Shown one piece after another: positions 27,373 to 37,542 of a DNA stretch of 64,000 nt. The notes below the pieces were generated by a model that saw only the letters and a list, made by a program, of their open reading frames with translations, had not been told where the DNA came from and did no database searches. The position numbers were made by a program, and so were the translations under genes. The first letter of the stretch is position 1. Each line of letters opens with the position of its first letter. Where the stretch lies: NCBI RefSeq assembly GCF_009930815.1, contig NZ_CP022222.1:4816501-4880500 (forward strand), read 5' to 3'. This stretch comes from Bradyrhizobium sp. CCBAU 051011. Lineage in GTDB: Bacteria > Pseudomonadota > Alphaproteobacteria > Rhizobiales > Xanthobacteraceae.

Positions 27373-28208
27373 CGGTGCAGACGGCGGCGGCCAACGCAGA
27401 TTACGGCACCACCGCGTCGGGCAGCTCGTTCTATGCCGCGATGCGCATCCTGCCCCGCGACCAGCGCGAGGCAATGTTCCAGATCTACAGCTTCTGCCGG
27501 CAGGTCGACGACATCGCCGACTCCCACGGACCGCGACCGGAGCGGCTCGCCGCGCTCCAGCAATGGCGCGACGACATCGACGCTCTCTATCAGGGCCATC
27601 CGCCGCCGCGCCTGCAGGATTACGCCGCATCCGTCAAAGCCTTCGGCCTCAAGCGCGAGGATTTTCTCGCGATCGTCGACGGCATGGAGATGGACGTGCC
27701 GCAGGACATCCGCGCGCCGGACCTCGCCACCCTCGATCTTTATTGCGACCGCGTCGCCAGCGCCGTCGGCCGCCTGTCGGTACGCGTGTTCGGCCTGCCC
27801 GAGGAAGACGGCATCCTGCTCGCCCACCATCTCGGCCGCGCGCTGCAATTGACCAACATCCTGCGCGACATCGATGAAGACGCCGGCCTCGGCCGTCTGT
27901 ATTTGCCCCGCGAAAGCCTGCTGCTTGCCGGCATCACGACCGACGATCCGCAGCGCGTGACCGTCGATCGCGCATTGCCGAAAGTTTGCCTGGCGCTGGG
28001 CGAGCGCGCGAAAAAGCATTTTGAGAAAGCCGACGAAATCATGAAACGCAATTCGCGGCGCGTCGTGCGCGCGCCGCGGATCATGTCGAAATATTACCGC
28101 GTGATTCTGGACCTGTTGCTGGCGAGGGGCTTTGCCCCTCCGCGCGAGCCGGTCCGCGTCCACAAATGGGCGAAGATTGCCATCCTTCTCCGTTACGCGA
28201 TCATCTGA
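27369..28208 (+). CDS. hpnD: Presqualene diphosphate synthase HpnD
   Basis: A 279-residue squalene/phytoene-synthase-fold enzyme. Motifs include SFYAAMRILPRDQREAM, QVDDIADSHG (first Asp motif, about 45-50) and LTNILRDIDEDAGLGRLYLP (second, about 160-180). It condenses two farnesyl diphosphates to presqualene diphosphate. It overlaps hpnC by four bases and hpnE by one (TGATG), implying translational coupling. Confidence 0.93.
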   Translation: MTVQTAAANADYGTTASGSSFYAAMRILPRDQREAMFQIYSFCRQVDDIADSHGPRPERLAALQQWRDDIDALYQGHPPPRLQDYAASVKAFGLKREDFLAIVDGMEMDVPQDIRAPDLATLDLYCDRVASAVGRLSVRVFGLPEEDGILLAHHLGRALQLTNILRDIDEDAGLGRLYLPRESLLLAGITTDDPQRVTVDRALPKVCLALGERAKKHFEKADEIMKRNSRRVVRAPRIMSKYYRVILDLLLARGFAPPREPVRVHKWAKIAILLRYAII

Positions 28209-29461
28209 TGCAGAAAAACGCTCATATCATCGGCGCCGGCATTTCCGGCCTTTCGGCGGCCGTGCGGCTCGCCAACGCCAATTACCGCGTGCATGTGCAC
28301 GAGGCCACGCAACAGGCCGGCGGCCGCTGCCGTTCCTATTTCGACGCGGCCACCAATCTCACCATCGACAACGGCAACCATCTGTTGTTGTCCGGCAATA
28401 GCCATGCACGGGCCTATGCCAGGTCGATCGGCACCGAGGCCGGGCTGGTCGGGCCGAAGCTGGCGCAGTTTCCCTTTGCCGACATCTCAACAGGCCAGCG
28501 CTGGCTGCTCGACCTCGGCGATGGCAAACTGCCGCTGTGGGTGTTCGACGAGGCGCGCCGTGTTCCCGATACCGGGCTGCGCGACTATCTCGCCTTGATG
28601 CCGCTGATTTGGGCGGGCACCGGCAAACTGGTCGGCGACACGATCCCCTGCAAGGGCACGCTGTACGACCGGCTGGTGCAGCCGCTGCTGCTGGCCGCGC
28701 TCAATGTCGATCCGCCCGAGGGCTCGGCGGGCCTGGCCGGCGCAATTGTGCGGGAAACGCTGCTGGCGGGCGGGCAGGCCTGCCGGCCGCTGATCGCGCG
28801 CGATGGCCTCAGCGCGGTGCTGGTCGAGCCCGCGATCAAGCTGTTGCAGGACAAGGGGGCCTCGGTCCAGTTCGGCCATGAGTTGCGCGAGTTCGCGATG
28901 ACGGGGAACGCCGTCGGCGAACTGAAATTCGGCAGCGACACGGTTGCACTTGGTCCCGACGATGTCGTGGTGCTCGCGGTGCCGCCGCGACCCGCGGCAT
29001 CGCTACTGCCAGGCCTGAAGACGCCGACAAAATTCCGCGCCATCGTCAATGCGCATTTCCGCTACGATCCGCCGAAGGATGCGGCGCCGATTCTCGGCGT
29101 CGTCGGTGGTCTCGTTGAATGGCTGTTCGCGTTCCCGCAGCGGCTGTCGATCACCATCAGCAATGGCGATCGGCTGGTCGATATGCCGCGCGAAGAACTC
29201 GCGCTGGCGATCTGGCGCGACGTCTGCAAGGCAGCCGGCCTGCCGGCCGAATTGCCGCTGCCGCCCTGGCAGATCGTGCGCGAACGCCGTGCTACGTTCG
29301 AGGCGACGCCGGAGCAAAATGCGCTACGGCCGGGGGCGGTGACTTCATTCAAAAACCTGTTTCTCGCCGGCGACTGGACCGATACCGGGCTGCCGGCAAC
29401 CATCGAGGGATCGGTGCGGTCGGGTGACCGCGCCGCCGATCTGGTCCTGGCGAGGTCTTGA
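28208..29461 (+). CDS. hpnE: Hydroxysqualene dehydroxylase HpnE
   Basis: A 417-residue FAD-dependent amine-oxidase-fold protein. The N-terminal dinucleotide motif is IIGAGISGLSAAVRLANANY with GGRCRSY downstream, and the C-terminal FAD motif is FLAGDWTDTGLPATIEGSVRSG. HpnE reduces hydroxysqualene to squalene. The ATG at 28208 within TGATG of the hpnD stop was chosen; an upstream in-frame start inside hpnD is unlikely. Confidence 0.92.
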   Translation: MQKNAHIIGAGISGLSAAVRLANANYRVHVHEATQQAGGRCRSYFDAATNLTIDNGNHLLLSGNSHARAYARSIGTEAGLVGPKLAQFPFADISTGQRWLLDLGDGKLPLWVFDEARRVPDTGLRDYLALMPLIWAGTGKLVGDTIPCKGTLYDRLVQPLLLAALNVDPPEGSAGLAGAIVRETLLAGGQACRPLIARDGLSAVLVEPAIKLLQDKGASVQFGHELREFAMTGNAVGELKFGSDTVALGPDDVVVLAVPPRPAASLLPGLKTPTKFRAIVNAHFRYDPPKDAAPILGVVGGLVEWLFAFPQRLSITISNGDRLVDMPREELALAIWRDVCKAAGLPAELPLPPWQIVRERRATFEATPEQNALRPGAVTSFKNLFLAGDWTDTGLPATIEGSVRSGDRAADLVLARS

Positions 29462-29514
29462 GGCCTGGCCGGACGTGCGTGACCGGCTTCACAGAGCCTG
29501 TCGCGAAGATAGGG

Positions 29515-31506
29515 ATGTATAGCGAAATGCTTGCCATCGACAAAACCATCGCAGCCGATTCCGTCGCGACAGTAGATCCCGTCGCGCTGGAGAGGAGCAT
29601 CTCGTCGGCGACCGAAGCGCTGCTGGGCTATCGGCAATCCGATGGACACTTTGTGTTCGAACTGGAGGCCGACAGCACCATTCCTTCCGAATATATCCTG
29701 CTGCGGCACTATCTCGGCGAGCCCGTCGACAGCGAACTCGAAGCCAAGATCGCCAACTATCTGCGCCGCACGCAAGGCAATCATGGCGGCTGGCCGCTGG
29801 TACAGGACGGCCCGCTCGACATGAGCGCCAGCGTCAAATCCTATTTTGCGCTGAAGATGATCGGCGATTCCGTCGATGCGCCGCACATGGTGCGCGCGCG
29901 CGAGGCGATCCACAGCCACGGCGGTGCTGCCCGCGTCAACGTCTTCACGCGGTTCTTGCTCGCTTTCTACGGCGTGCTGAGCTGGCGAGCGGTGCCGGTA
30001 TTGCCGGTCGAGATCATGCTGCTGCCGATGTGGTCGCCGTTCCATCTCAACAAGATTTCCTACTGGGCGCGCACCACGATCGTGCCGCTGATGGTGCTGG
30101 CGGCGCTGAAGCCGTTGGCGAGGAATCCCAAGGGCGTCGGCATCGACGAACTGTTCCTGCAGGATCCCAAATCGGTCGGCATGAACAAGAAGGCGCCGCA
30201 TCAGAGCTGGGGCTGGTTCACGCTGTTCAGTACGCTCGACAAGATCCTGCGCGTGGTCGAGCCGCTATTTCCGAAAAAGCTGCGCCAGCGCGCGATCGAC
30301 GCGGCGCTTGCGTTCACCGAGGAGCGGCTGAATGGCGAAGACGGCATGGGCGCGATCTATCCGCCGATGGCCAACATCGTCATGATGTATGACGCGCTCG
30401 GCAAGGATGCCGACTATCCGCCGCGCGCGGTCACCCGCAAGGGCATCGACAAGCTGCTGGTGATCGGTGAACACGAGGCCTATTGCCAGCCCTGCGTCTC
30501 GCCGGTGTGGGACACCGCGCTGACCTGCCACGCGCTGGCGGAGGCCGGCGGCGAGGATACGCTCAAGAAAATGAAGGATGGCCTCGACTGGCTGAAGCCA
30601 CGGCAGGTGCTCGACCTCAAGGGCGACTGGGCGGCAAAGGCGCCCGACGTCCGCCCCGGCGGCTGGGCGTTCCAGTACAACAACGCCCATTATCCCGACC
30701 TCGACGACACCGCCGTGGTGGTGATGGCGATGGACCGGACGCGCCGTCAGTCCGGCGGCAAGGAATATGATACGGCAATTGCGCGCGGCCGCGAGTGGAT
30801 CGAGGGCCTGCAGAGCCGCGATGGCGGCTGGGCCGCTTTCGACGTCAACAATCTCGAATACTATCTCAACAACATCCCGTTCTCCGATCACGGCGCGCTG
30901 CTCGATCCGCCGACCGAGGACGTCACCGCGCGCTGCATCTCGATGCTGGCGCAGCTCGGCGAGACCGCCGAGACCAGCAAGTCGGTCGCGGACGGGATCG
31001 CCTATTTGCGCCGCACCCAGCTCGCGGAAGGGTCATGGTACGGCCGCTGGGGTCTGAACTACATCTACGGAACCTGGTCAGTGCTCTGCGCGCTCAACGC
31101 CGCCGGCGTCGACCACCAGGATCCGATGATGCGCAAGGCTGTGGATTGGCTGGTTTCGATCCAGAACAAGGATGGCGGCTGGGGCGAGGATGCCGTCAGC
31201 TATCGCTTGGACTACAAGGGATTCGAGGATGCGCCGTCGACGTCCTCGCAAACGGCATGGGCCTTGCTTGGATTGATGGCGGCCGGAGAGGTGGAGAACC
31301 CGGCTGTCGTGCGCGGCGTGGAGTACCTAAAAGCCACACAGACCGAGAAAGGGCTTTGGGACGAGGCGCGTTACACGGCTACAGGCTTTCCGCGGGTGTT
31401 TTATTTGCGGTATCATGGCTACTCGAAATTCTTTCCGCTCTGGGCGCTGGCGCGGTATCGGAATTTGAGAAGCACCAACAGCAGGGTGGTAGGGGTCGGG
31501 ATGTGA
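29515..31506 (+). CDS. shc: Squalene-hopene cyclase
   Basis: A 663-residue (alpha/alpha)6-barrel triterpene cyclase. The catalytic acid motif DLDD is at 395-398 (PDLDDTAVVVMAMD). Several QW repeats are visible, for example QGNHGGWPLVQDGPLDMS, QSRDGGWAAFD and QNKDGGWGEDAVS. It converts squalene to hopene/hopanol at the inner membrane. The start is uncertain: ATG 29515 has AGATAGGG just ahead, ATG 29527 is the next, and a TTG at 29458 would overlap hpnE. It is the fourth gene of the hpn transcript and overlaps hpnG by GTGA. Confidence 0.93.
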   Translation: MYSEMLAIDKTIAADSVATVDPVALERSISSATEALLGYRQSDGHFVFELEADSTIPSEYILLRHYLGEPVDSELEAKIANYLRRTQGNHGGWPLVQDGPLDMSASVKSYFALKMIGDSVDAPHMVRAREAIHSHGGAARVNVFTRFLLAFYGVLSWRAVPVLPVEIMLLPMWSPFHLNKISYWARTTIVPLMVLAALKPLARNPKGVGIDELFLQDPKSVGMNKKAPHQSWGWFTLFSTLDKILRVVEPLFPKKLRQRAIDAALAFTEERLNGEDGMGAIYPPMANIVMMYDALGKDADYPPRAVTRKGIDKLLVIGEHEAYCQPCVSPVWDTALTCHALAEAGGEDTLKKMKDGLDWLKPRQVLDLKGDWAAKAPDVRPGGWAFQYNNAHYPDLDDTAVVVMAMDRTRRQSGGKEYDTAIARGREWIEGLQSRDGGWAAFDVNNLEYYLNNIPFSDHGALLDPPTEDVTARCISMLAQLGETAETSKSVADGIAYLRRTQLAEGSWYGRWGLNYIYGTWSVLCALNAAGVDHQDPMMRKAVDWLVSIQNKDGGWGEDAVSYRLDYKGFEDAPSTSSQTAWALLGLMAAGEVENPAVVRGVEYLKATQTEKGLWDEARYTATGFPRVFYLRYHGYSKFFPLWALARYRNLRSTNSRVVGVGM

Positions 31507-32249
31507 CTTGGGGGGCGGGGGCCGCCGCGATTGCGGACAATCAGATTGATCGTGATTCGATCGATGCGCGGCCGGTTTTGATTGTTACAGGATTGGTGCA
31601 GGAAGCCCGCATCGCGGCCGGGCCCGGCATGATCGTAATCTGCAGTTCCAGCGATCCGCAGCAATTGCGCGCACTGCTGGCAACGCTGGATTCTACCACT
31701 TTCAGAGGTGTCATTTCATTCGGCGTCGCTGGCGGGCTCGATCCGTCGCTGAAGTCCGGCGACGTGGTGGTGGCGACCGAGGTTCTGGCCGGCGATACCC
31801 GTTTTCTGGCTGGTCTGGCGCTGAACGAGGAAATGATCGCGCATGCGGCACTTCGTCGCCGGCGCGTCGTCCGCGGCGTTCTTTCCGGCGTGGAACAGGT
31901 GATCGCGGCGACCGCCTGCAAGGCCGCGCTGCATTCGGAGACGGGCGCAGCTGCCGTCGATATGGAGAGCCATATTGCCGCAGCCTATGCGGCCGAGGCC
32001 GGCTTGCCGTTCGCGGCGCTGCGCGTCATTTCCGATCCGGCCAGCCGGGCGCTTCCCGCGATCGCCATGAACGCGATCAAGCCGAATGGCGACATCGACC
32101 TCGGCAAGGTGCTGCGCGGGGTAGCGCGCAATCCGACCTCGTTGCGCGCGCTGGTCTCCACCGGACTGGATTTCAACCGCGCGCTACGCTCGCTGCGCGG
32201 CTGCCGCGGCTTTCTGCATGGCGAGAGCCTTGCCATGGCGGAGGCCTGA
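31503..32249 (+). CDS. hpnG: Hopanoid-associated nucleoside phosphorylase HpnG
   Basis: A 248-residue phosphorylase-superfamily protein starting at GTG 31503, overlapping the shc stop. Features are FGVAGGLDPSLKSGDVVVA and the nucleoside-binding AAAVDMESHIAAAYAAEAGL, followed by RVISDPASRALP. HpnG removes adenine from adenosylhopane to give ribosylhopane, the step after HpnH. The family is short, and this length fits. Last gene of the forward hpn transcript; it runs into a bidirectional terminator facing hpnH. Confidence 0.9.
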   Translation: MTWGAGAAAIADNQIDRDSIDARPVLIVTGLVQEARIAAGPGMIVICSSSDPQQLRALLATLDSTTFRGVISFGVAGGLDPSLKSGDVVVATEVLAGDTRFLAGLALNEEMIAHAALRRRRVVRGVLSGVEQVIAATACKAALHSETGAAAVDMESHIAAAYAAEAGLPFAALRVISDPASRALPAIAMNAIKPNGDIDLGKVLRGVARNPTSLRALVSTGLDFNRALRSLRGCRGFLHGESLAMAEA

Positions 32250-32300
32250 TCTGCCGCGGCTTTGGGCTTTAGGATTTCGAAGGGCGTCAAACAAAAGAAA

Positions 32301-32330
32301 GGGCCTCGGTTCATTCAGGAACCGAGGCCC
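32301..32330. terminator. Bidirectional intrinsic terminator between hpnG and hpnH
   Basis: GGGCCTCGGTT and AACCGAGGCCC form a perfect 11-bp stem with an 8-base loop. TAATCTTTT follows on the plus strand and TTTCTTTTGT on the minus strand, so it can terminate both hpnG and hpnH. Confidence 0.85.
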
Positions 32331-32350
32331 TAATCTTTTGCTCATCCCGC

Positions 32351-33511
32351 TCAAGCGGCGGTGGAAGCCTTTTCCTGCTGCTTGGCGGCGGCGGCAGCCG
32401 CCTCGTCGCGGCGGATTTCCGACAGTTTCTTCTGAACCTGTTCGGAGAAGATGTATTGCGCCGGGCGCTGCTTGGAGAGATCGATCTCGGGCGCCATCGG
32501 ACCGGTGGTGCGGACGCCCCTGAGCGCCACCCACATCGCCTTGAGCGGGTTGTTGAGCGCCGCGGTGGCCGCGGTTGGCTCGTAGCCGCAATGCGCCATG
32601 CAGTCAGCGCACTTTTCGTAACGGCCGGTGCCGTAGGAATCCCAGTCCGTGGTCTCCATCAGCTCCTTGAAGGTCTTGGTATAGCCTTCGCCGAGCAGGT
32701 AGCACGGCTTCTGCCAGCCGAAGATGTTGCGCGCCGGCATGCCCCACGGGGTGCATTCGTAGGACTGGTTGCCGGCGAGGAAGTCGAGGAACAGGCCGGA
32801 ATGCATGAAGTTCCACTTCTTGCCCTTGCCGAGCGCAAAGACGTCGCGGAACAGCTTCTTGGTCTTGGTGCGGTTGAGGAAGTGGTCCTGGTCCGGGGCG
32901 CGCTCATAGGCGTAACCCGGCGACATCGAGACGCCGACCCCGAGCTCGGTCGTGAGGTCGAGGAATTTGGCGATCTCTTCCGCCGGATGGCCGTCGAAGA
33001 TCGTGGCGTTGACGTTGACGGTGAAGCCGCGCGCCTTCGCAGCCTTGATCGCGGAAACCGCGCGGTCGAACACGCCCTTCTGCGATACCGCCTTGTCGTG
33101 ATGTTCCTTCAGGCCGTCGAGATGCACCGAGAAGAACAGATACGGCGAGGGCTCGAACAGATCGAGCTTCTTTTCCAGAAGCAGCGCGTTGGTGCACAGC
33201 GAGACGAACTTCTTGCGCTCGACCAGACCGCGCACGATCTCGCCGATCTCCTTATGGATCAGAGGTTCCCCGCCGGGGATCGCCACCATGGGCGCGCCGC
33301 ATTCGTCGGCCGCATCCCAGCATTCCTGCGCGGTCATGCGGCGGTTGAGGATCGCATCGGGATAGTCGATCTTGCCGCAGCCAACGCAGGCGAGGTTACA
33401 GCGGAACAGCGGCTCCAGCATCAGCACGAGCGGGTAGCGTTTCCGGCCAAGCAGCTTCTGCTTCATGAGATAGCCGCCGATACGCATTTCCTTGAAGAAC
33501 GGTATTGCCAT
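32351..33511 (-). CDS. hpnH: Adenosyl-hopene transferase HpnH (radical SAM)
   Basis: A 386-residue radical SAM protein with Cys38, Cys42 and Cys45 in FRCNLACVGCGK, a GGEPL SAM-contact motif near residue 85, and a C-terminal DUF3463-type region with extra cysteines (CTPWGMPARNIFGWQKPCYL and CADCMAHCGYEP). HpnH adds the 5'-deoxyadenosyl radical of SAM to diploptene, the first step of the extended side chain. It is on the strand opposite to hpnC-G and 67 bases after ispH, which it probably follows on one transcript. Confidence 0.93.
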   Translation of the reverse strand: MAIPFFKEMRIGGYLMKQKLLGRKRYPLVLMLEPLFRCNLACVGCGKIDYPDAILNRRMTAQECWDAADECGAPMVAIPGGEPLIHKEIGEIVRGLVERKKFVSLCTNALLLEKKLDLFEPSPYLFFSVHLDGLKEHHDKAVSQKGVFDRAVSAIKAAKARGFTVNVNATIFDGHPAEEIAKFLDLTTELGVGVSMSPGYAYERAPDQDHFLNRTKTKKLFRDVFALGKGKKWNFMHSGLFLDFLAGNQSYECTPWGMPARNIFGWQKPCYLLGEGYTKTFKELMETTDWDSYGTGRYEKCADCMAHCGYEPTAATAALNNPLKAMWVALRGVRTTGPMAPEIDLSKQRPAQYIFSEQVQKKLSEIRRDEAAAAAAKQQEKASTAA

Positions 33512-33578
33512 TGAGGGATTTTCTTTCTGAACTTGCAGTCTGGACTTGAGGGTCCAGACTTGGAACTTGTGAAGCAGA

Positions 33579-34505
33579 TCAGCCCGCAGTCAGTTCGGCT
33601 GGAAGCCGGAATTCGATGTTCTCCTCCCGGCCGGGAAGCACCGATACCTTGACGGGTCCGATACGCCTCAGAGCCTCGATCACGTCGTCTACCAAAACTT
33701 CGGGCGCCGATGCGCCCGCCGTAATACCGACCGCCTTTGCATCCTTCAGCCAATCGGGATTCAACTCGCTCCCGTCGGCAATGAGATAACTCGCGACCCC
33801 GACCTCGGTGCCGATTTCGCGGAGCCTGTTTGAGTTGGAACTATTGGCGGCCCCCACCACCAAGATGACGTCCACCAGCTTGCTCAGATCCCTTACCGCA
33901 GATTGGCGGTTCTGTGTCGCATAGCAGATATCCCGGATGTCGGGGCCTTGAATATCTGTAAATTTGGCCTGAAGGGCGGCGATTATGTCCTTGGTGTCGT
34001 CCACGCTGAGGGTGGTCTGGGTAATATAGGCCACCGGGGCGTCGGTCGGCAGCGTCAGCGCCGCCACCTCGTCGACGTTCTGGACCAGTAGAACCGGGCC
34101 TGGAACCTGGCCCATGGTTCCCTCGACCTCGGGGTGGCCGGCATGCCCGATCAGGACCAGGGTCCGGCCCTTGGACATATACCGTTTGCCCTGATTATGG
34201 ACCTTGGTGACCAGCGGGCAGGTGGCATTGAGGACGGGCAGGCCGCGGGCGGCGGCCTCTTCCTCGACGGTGCGAGCGACGCCGTGGGCGCTGAAGACGG
34301 TTACCGCCAGCGGCGGAACCTCTGACAGGTCCTCGACGAAGATCGCGCCCTTGGCCTTCAGGCTTTCGACCACGTATTTATTGTGCACGATCTCGTGCCG
34401 GACATAGACCGGCGGACCGTACTTCTCGAGCGCACGCTCAACGATTTCGATGGCACGCACGACGCCCGCACAAAATCCGCGGGGCTGCGCTAGATACACT
34501 TCCAT
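33579..34505 (-). CDS. ispH: 4-hydroxy-3-methylbut-2-enyl diphosphate reductase
   Basis: A 308-residue IspH/LytB. The three iron-sulfur cysteines are Cys12 (RGFCAGV), Cys96 (NATCPLV) and Cys194 (ICYATQNRQ), and HEIVHN and SAHGV are present. It makes IPP and DMAPP in the MEP pathway, the precursors of squalene. ATG 34505 matches the usual [15 protein letters not shown] start; a TTG six codons upstream is a less likely start. It sits upstream of hpnH on the same strand, linking precursor supply to hopanoid synthesis. Confidence 0.94.
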   Translation of the reverse strand: MEVYLAQPRGFCAGVVRAIEIVERALEKYGPPVYVRHEIVHNKYVVESLKAKGAIFVEDLSEVPPLAVTVFSAHGVARTVEEEAAARGLPVLNATCPLVTKVHNQGKRYMSKGRTLVLIGHAGHPEVEGTMGQVPGPVLLVQNVDEVAALTLPTDAPVAYITQTTLSVDDTKDIIAALQAKFTDIQGPDIRDICYATQNRQSAVRDLSKLVDVILVVGAANSSNSNRLREIGTEVGVASYLIADGSELNPDWLKDAKAVGITAGASAPEVLVDDVIEALRRIGPVKVSVLPGREENIEFRLPAELTAG

Positions 34506-34950
34506 GGGATGTCCATTACTCAAGTTGCACCAGGTCCTGAATTCGCAAATTCACCCGAGGGTCTCCGTGCAGCCGGTCACATTCGGATTGCAATATCCGC
34601 ACCACGACCGGAACCCGTAGGTAATCCCCACCCAAGTAGATGGAAGCGCAGGACTATGTGTCAAAAATCGTGCAGATAGAAAAGGGTGGATCGCGCAATG
34701 GTTACTAATATTTGGTAACTAAATACCGAAAAAGCGGATTCGTGAACTGCGGTTCCTCGCCGGTTCGCCACTTTATCGCCCATCGGAAAAGGCTATACCG
34801 GCGCCCTGAACGCCTGTTCCGGTCTGTGCTGGCGGCTTGGCTTGAACCCGCAGACGGGTAACCAAAACAACATTAGATCGGCTACGGGAACTCCGCTAGA
34901 CAGCGGGCGTTTTCGCCCAGCTCTCTCCTTGAGATTTAGAAAGAAACGAA
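34506..34950. promoter_or_regulatory. Long divergent promoter region of ispH-hpnH and hpnN
   Basis: 445 bases without a gene. It contains GTTAC (34702-34706) and GTAAC (34715-34719) as a short inverted repeat within an AT-rich segment at about 34698-34730, a plausible regulator site. No riboswitch or RNA gene was recognised. Confidence 0.4.
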
Positions 34951-37542
34951 GTGCTGACCAGTATTGTCGTCTCGATTGTCAGAACCTGTACGCGGTTTGC
35001 CACTCTCGTCGTCATCGTCTCGCTGCTACTGGCAGTCGGGGCGAGCTACTATGCCGCCCAGCATTTCGCCATCAACACCGACATCAACACGCTGATTTCG
35101 CCCGACCTCGACTGGCGCAAGCGCGACCAACAGTTCGAGCAGGCGTTCGACCGCGAAAAACTGATTCTCGCCGTCGTCGAGGCGCCGACGCCCGAACTCG
35201 CCAGTGCCGCGAGCAGGGCGCTTTTCACAAAGCTCTCCGGCGACACCAAGCATTTCGAATCCGTGCAGCCGCTGGGCTCCGGCGAGTTCTTCGAAAAGAA
35301 TGGGCTGTTGTTCCTCCCCGTGGAGGAAGTCGGCAAGGTCGCAGGCCAGCTCGAAGCCGCAGCCCCCCTGATCGAGATCATGGCCGGCGATCCCTCGATC
35401 CGCGGCCTGACCGGCGCGCTGGAAACAGGCCTTGCCGGCGTCAAGCGCGGGCAGGTCAAGCTCGACAATACCGAGCGGCCCTTCAATCTGATCAGCCAGA
35501 CAGTCGAGGATATCCTCAACAAGAAGCCGGCGACGTTTTCCTGGCGCGAGCTCGTCAGCGACAAGCCGTTGACCGATGCCGACCGCCGCGCCTTCATCGA
35601 GTTCAAGCCGAAGCTCGATTACAGCGAGCTCGAACCCGGCAAGGACGCGACCGACGCGATCCGGCAGGCCGCCACCGATCTCAATTTTGCGGGCCAGTAC
35701 GGCGCCCGCGTGCGGCTGACCGGCCCGGTTCCGATCGCGAATGAGGAATATTCGACCGTGCAGGACGGCGCGATCCTCAACGGCGTCGCCACCGTTCTCA
35801 TCGTCCTCGTCATCCTCTGGATGGCGCTGCACTCGGGCAAGATCATCTTCGCGGTGTTCGTGAATCTGTTCATCGGACTTGCGGTCACCACCGCCGTCGG
35901 CCTGATGATGGTAGGATCGCTGAACCTCCTGTCGATCGCCTTTGCCGTGCTGTTCGTCGGCCTTGGCGTCGATTTCGGTATTCAATTCAGCGTTCGCTAC
36001 CGTTCCGAGCGTTTCAAGAACAACGAAGATTTGGCCGAAGCACTGGAGAGCGCTGCCAGGCGTTCGGCGGTCCCGCTCTCGCTCGCCGCGATGGCGACCG
36101 CGGCCGGCTTTCTCTGTTTCCTGCCGACCGACTACAAGGGCATTTCCGAGCTCGGCAAGATTGCTGGCGCCGGCATGCTGATCGCGTTCCTCACCAGCAT
36201 CACGGCCCTGCCGGCGATGCTGAAGCTGCTGCACCCGCCCGGCGAAAGCGAGCCGGTCGGCTACGCGTTTCTGGCGCCGGTGGACGAATTCCTCGAACGG
36301 CACCGCGTCATCATCGTCGCCGGCACGCTGCTTCTGGTCGTGGCCGGCCTCCCGCTGCTCTATTTCATGAAGTTCGACTTCAACCCGATCAACCTGCGCA
36401 ATCCGCACGCTGAATCGATCGCGACCTTCCTTGACCTGCGCAAGGATCCCAACACCGGCGCGAACGCCATCAACGTGCTGACCAACTCGGAAGCGGAAGC
36501 GAAAAAAATCTCAGCGCGGCTGGAGAAGCTGCCGGAAGTTCTTCGCGTGATGTCGATCGACAGTTTCGTGCCTGAAGACCAGCCGGCCAAGCTGCAGTTG
36601 ATCGGCAAGGCGGCGAGGGTGGTGGGCCCTGCGCTCAATCCCGATTCGGTCGATGCGGCGCCATCGGATGAAGAGAATGCGGAAGCGCTGAAGAGCTCGG
36701 CCGATGCCTTGCGCAAGACCGCCGGCGACGGCAAGGGCCCGGGCGCCGTTGCCTCACGGAGATTGGCGGATGCGCTGTCGAAGCTTTCCGGCAGCGACCA
36801 GGCGACGCGCGACAAGGCGCAGAACGTCTTCGTCGCCCCGCTCAAGATCGTGTTCGACCAGCTCCGCAACACGATGCAGGCCGGACCGGTGACATTGAAG
36901 ACGCTGCCGCCGGAATTGCTCAATAGCTGGAAATCCAAGGACGGCTTGATCCGCGTCGAGGCGCTGCCGAAGGGCGACCCCAATGACAACGACAATCTGC
37001 GCCGCTTTGCCGATGCGGTTCTGGCCGCGGAGCCGAACGCGATCGGCGGGCCGGTCTCGATCCTCAAATCCGGCGACACCATCGTGAAGGCGTTCATTCA
37101 CGCCGGCATCTGGGCATTGCTGGTGATCAGCCTGTTGCTGTGGCTGACGCTGCGTCGAGTCTCCGACGTGCTGATGACAATGGTGCCTTTGTTGGTGGCC
37201 GGCGCGGTGACGCTGGAGCTCTGCGTGCTGATCGGGCTGCCGCTCAACTTCGCCAATATCGTAGCTCTGCCGCTGCTGCTCGGCGTCGGCGTCGCCTTCA
37301 AGATCTATTACGTCGTGGCCTGGCGCGAGGGCAGAAATAATCTGCTGCAGTCGAGCCTGACGCGCGCGATCTTCTTCTCGGCGCTGACGACAGCGACCGC
37401 GTTCGGAAGCCTGTGGCTATCCAGTCATCCCGGCACCGCCAGCATGGGTAAATTGCTGGCGCTGTCGTTCATCATCACGCTGGCCGCGGTGCTGCTATTC
37501 CAGCCGGCGCTAATGGGCAAACCGCGCGATGTCGGGGAGTAG
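34951..37542 (+). CDS. hpnN: Hopanoid transporter HpnN (RND family)
   Basis: An 863-residue RND protein with the two-fold repeat: TM1 at about 13-35, a large periplasmic loop to about 270, TM2-6 (including FAVLFVGLGVDFGIQFSVRYR, the conserved TM4), then TM7 near 450-470, a second loop to about 710 and TM8-12. The C-terminal half contains RVSDVLMTMVPLLVAGAVTLE. HpnN carries hopanoids from the inner to the outer membrane. It starts at GTG 34951. Its last 33 bases overlap the convergent DUF2147 gene. Confidence 0.9.
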   Translation: MLTSIVVSIVRTCTRFATLVVIVSLLLAVGASYYAAQHFAINTDINTLISPDLDWRKRDQQFEQAFDREKLILAVVEAPTPELASAASRALFTKLSGDTKHFESVQPLGSGEFFEKNGLLFLPVEEVGKVAGQLEAAAPLIEIMAGDPSIRGLTGALETGLAGVKRGQVKLDNTERPFNLISQTVEDILNKKPATFSWRELVSDKPLTDADRRAFIEFKPKLDYSELEPGKDATDAIRQAATDLNFAGQYGARVRLTGPVPIANEEYSTVQDGAILNGVATVLIVLVILWMALHSGKIIFAVFVNLFIGLAVTTAVGLMMVGSLNLLSIAFAVLFVGLGVDFGIQFSVRYRSERFKNNEDLAEALESAARRSAVPLSLAAMATAAGFLCFLPTDYKGISELGKIAGAGMLIAFLTSITALPAMLKLLHPPGESEPVGYAFLAPVDEFLERHRVIIVAGTLLLVVAGLPLLYFMKFDFNPINLRNPHAESIATFLDLRKDPNTGANAINVLTNSEAEAKKISARLEKLPEVLRVMSIDSFVPEDQPAKLQLIGKAARVVGPALNPDSVDAAPSDEENAEALKSSADALRKTAGDGKGPGAVASRRLADALSKLSGSDQATRDKAQNVFVAPLKIVFDQLRNTMQAGPVTLKTLPPELLNSWKSKDGLIRVEALPKGDPNDNDNLRRFADAVLAAEPNAIGGPVSILKSGDTIVKAFIHAGIWALLVISLLLWLTLRRVSDVLMTMVPLLVAGAVTLELCVLIGLPLNFANIVALPLLLGVGVAFKIYYVVAWREGRNNLLQSSLTRAIFFSALTTATAFGSLWLSSHPGTASMGKLLALSFIITLAAVLLFQPALMGKPRDVGE

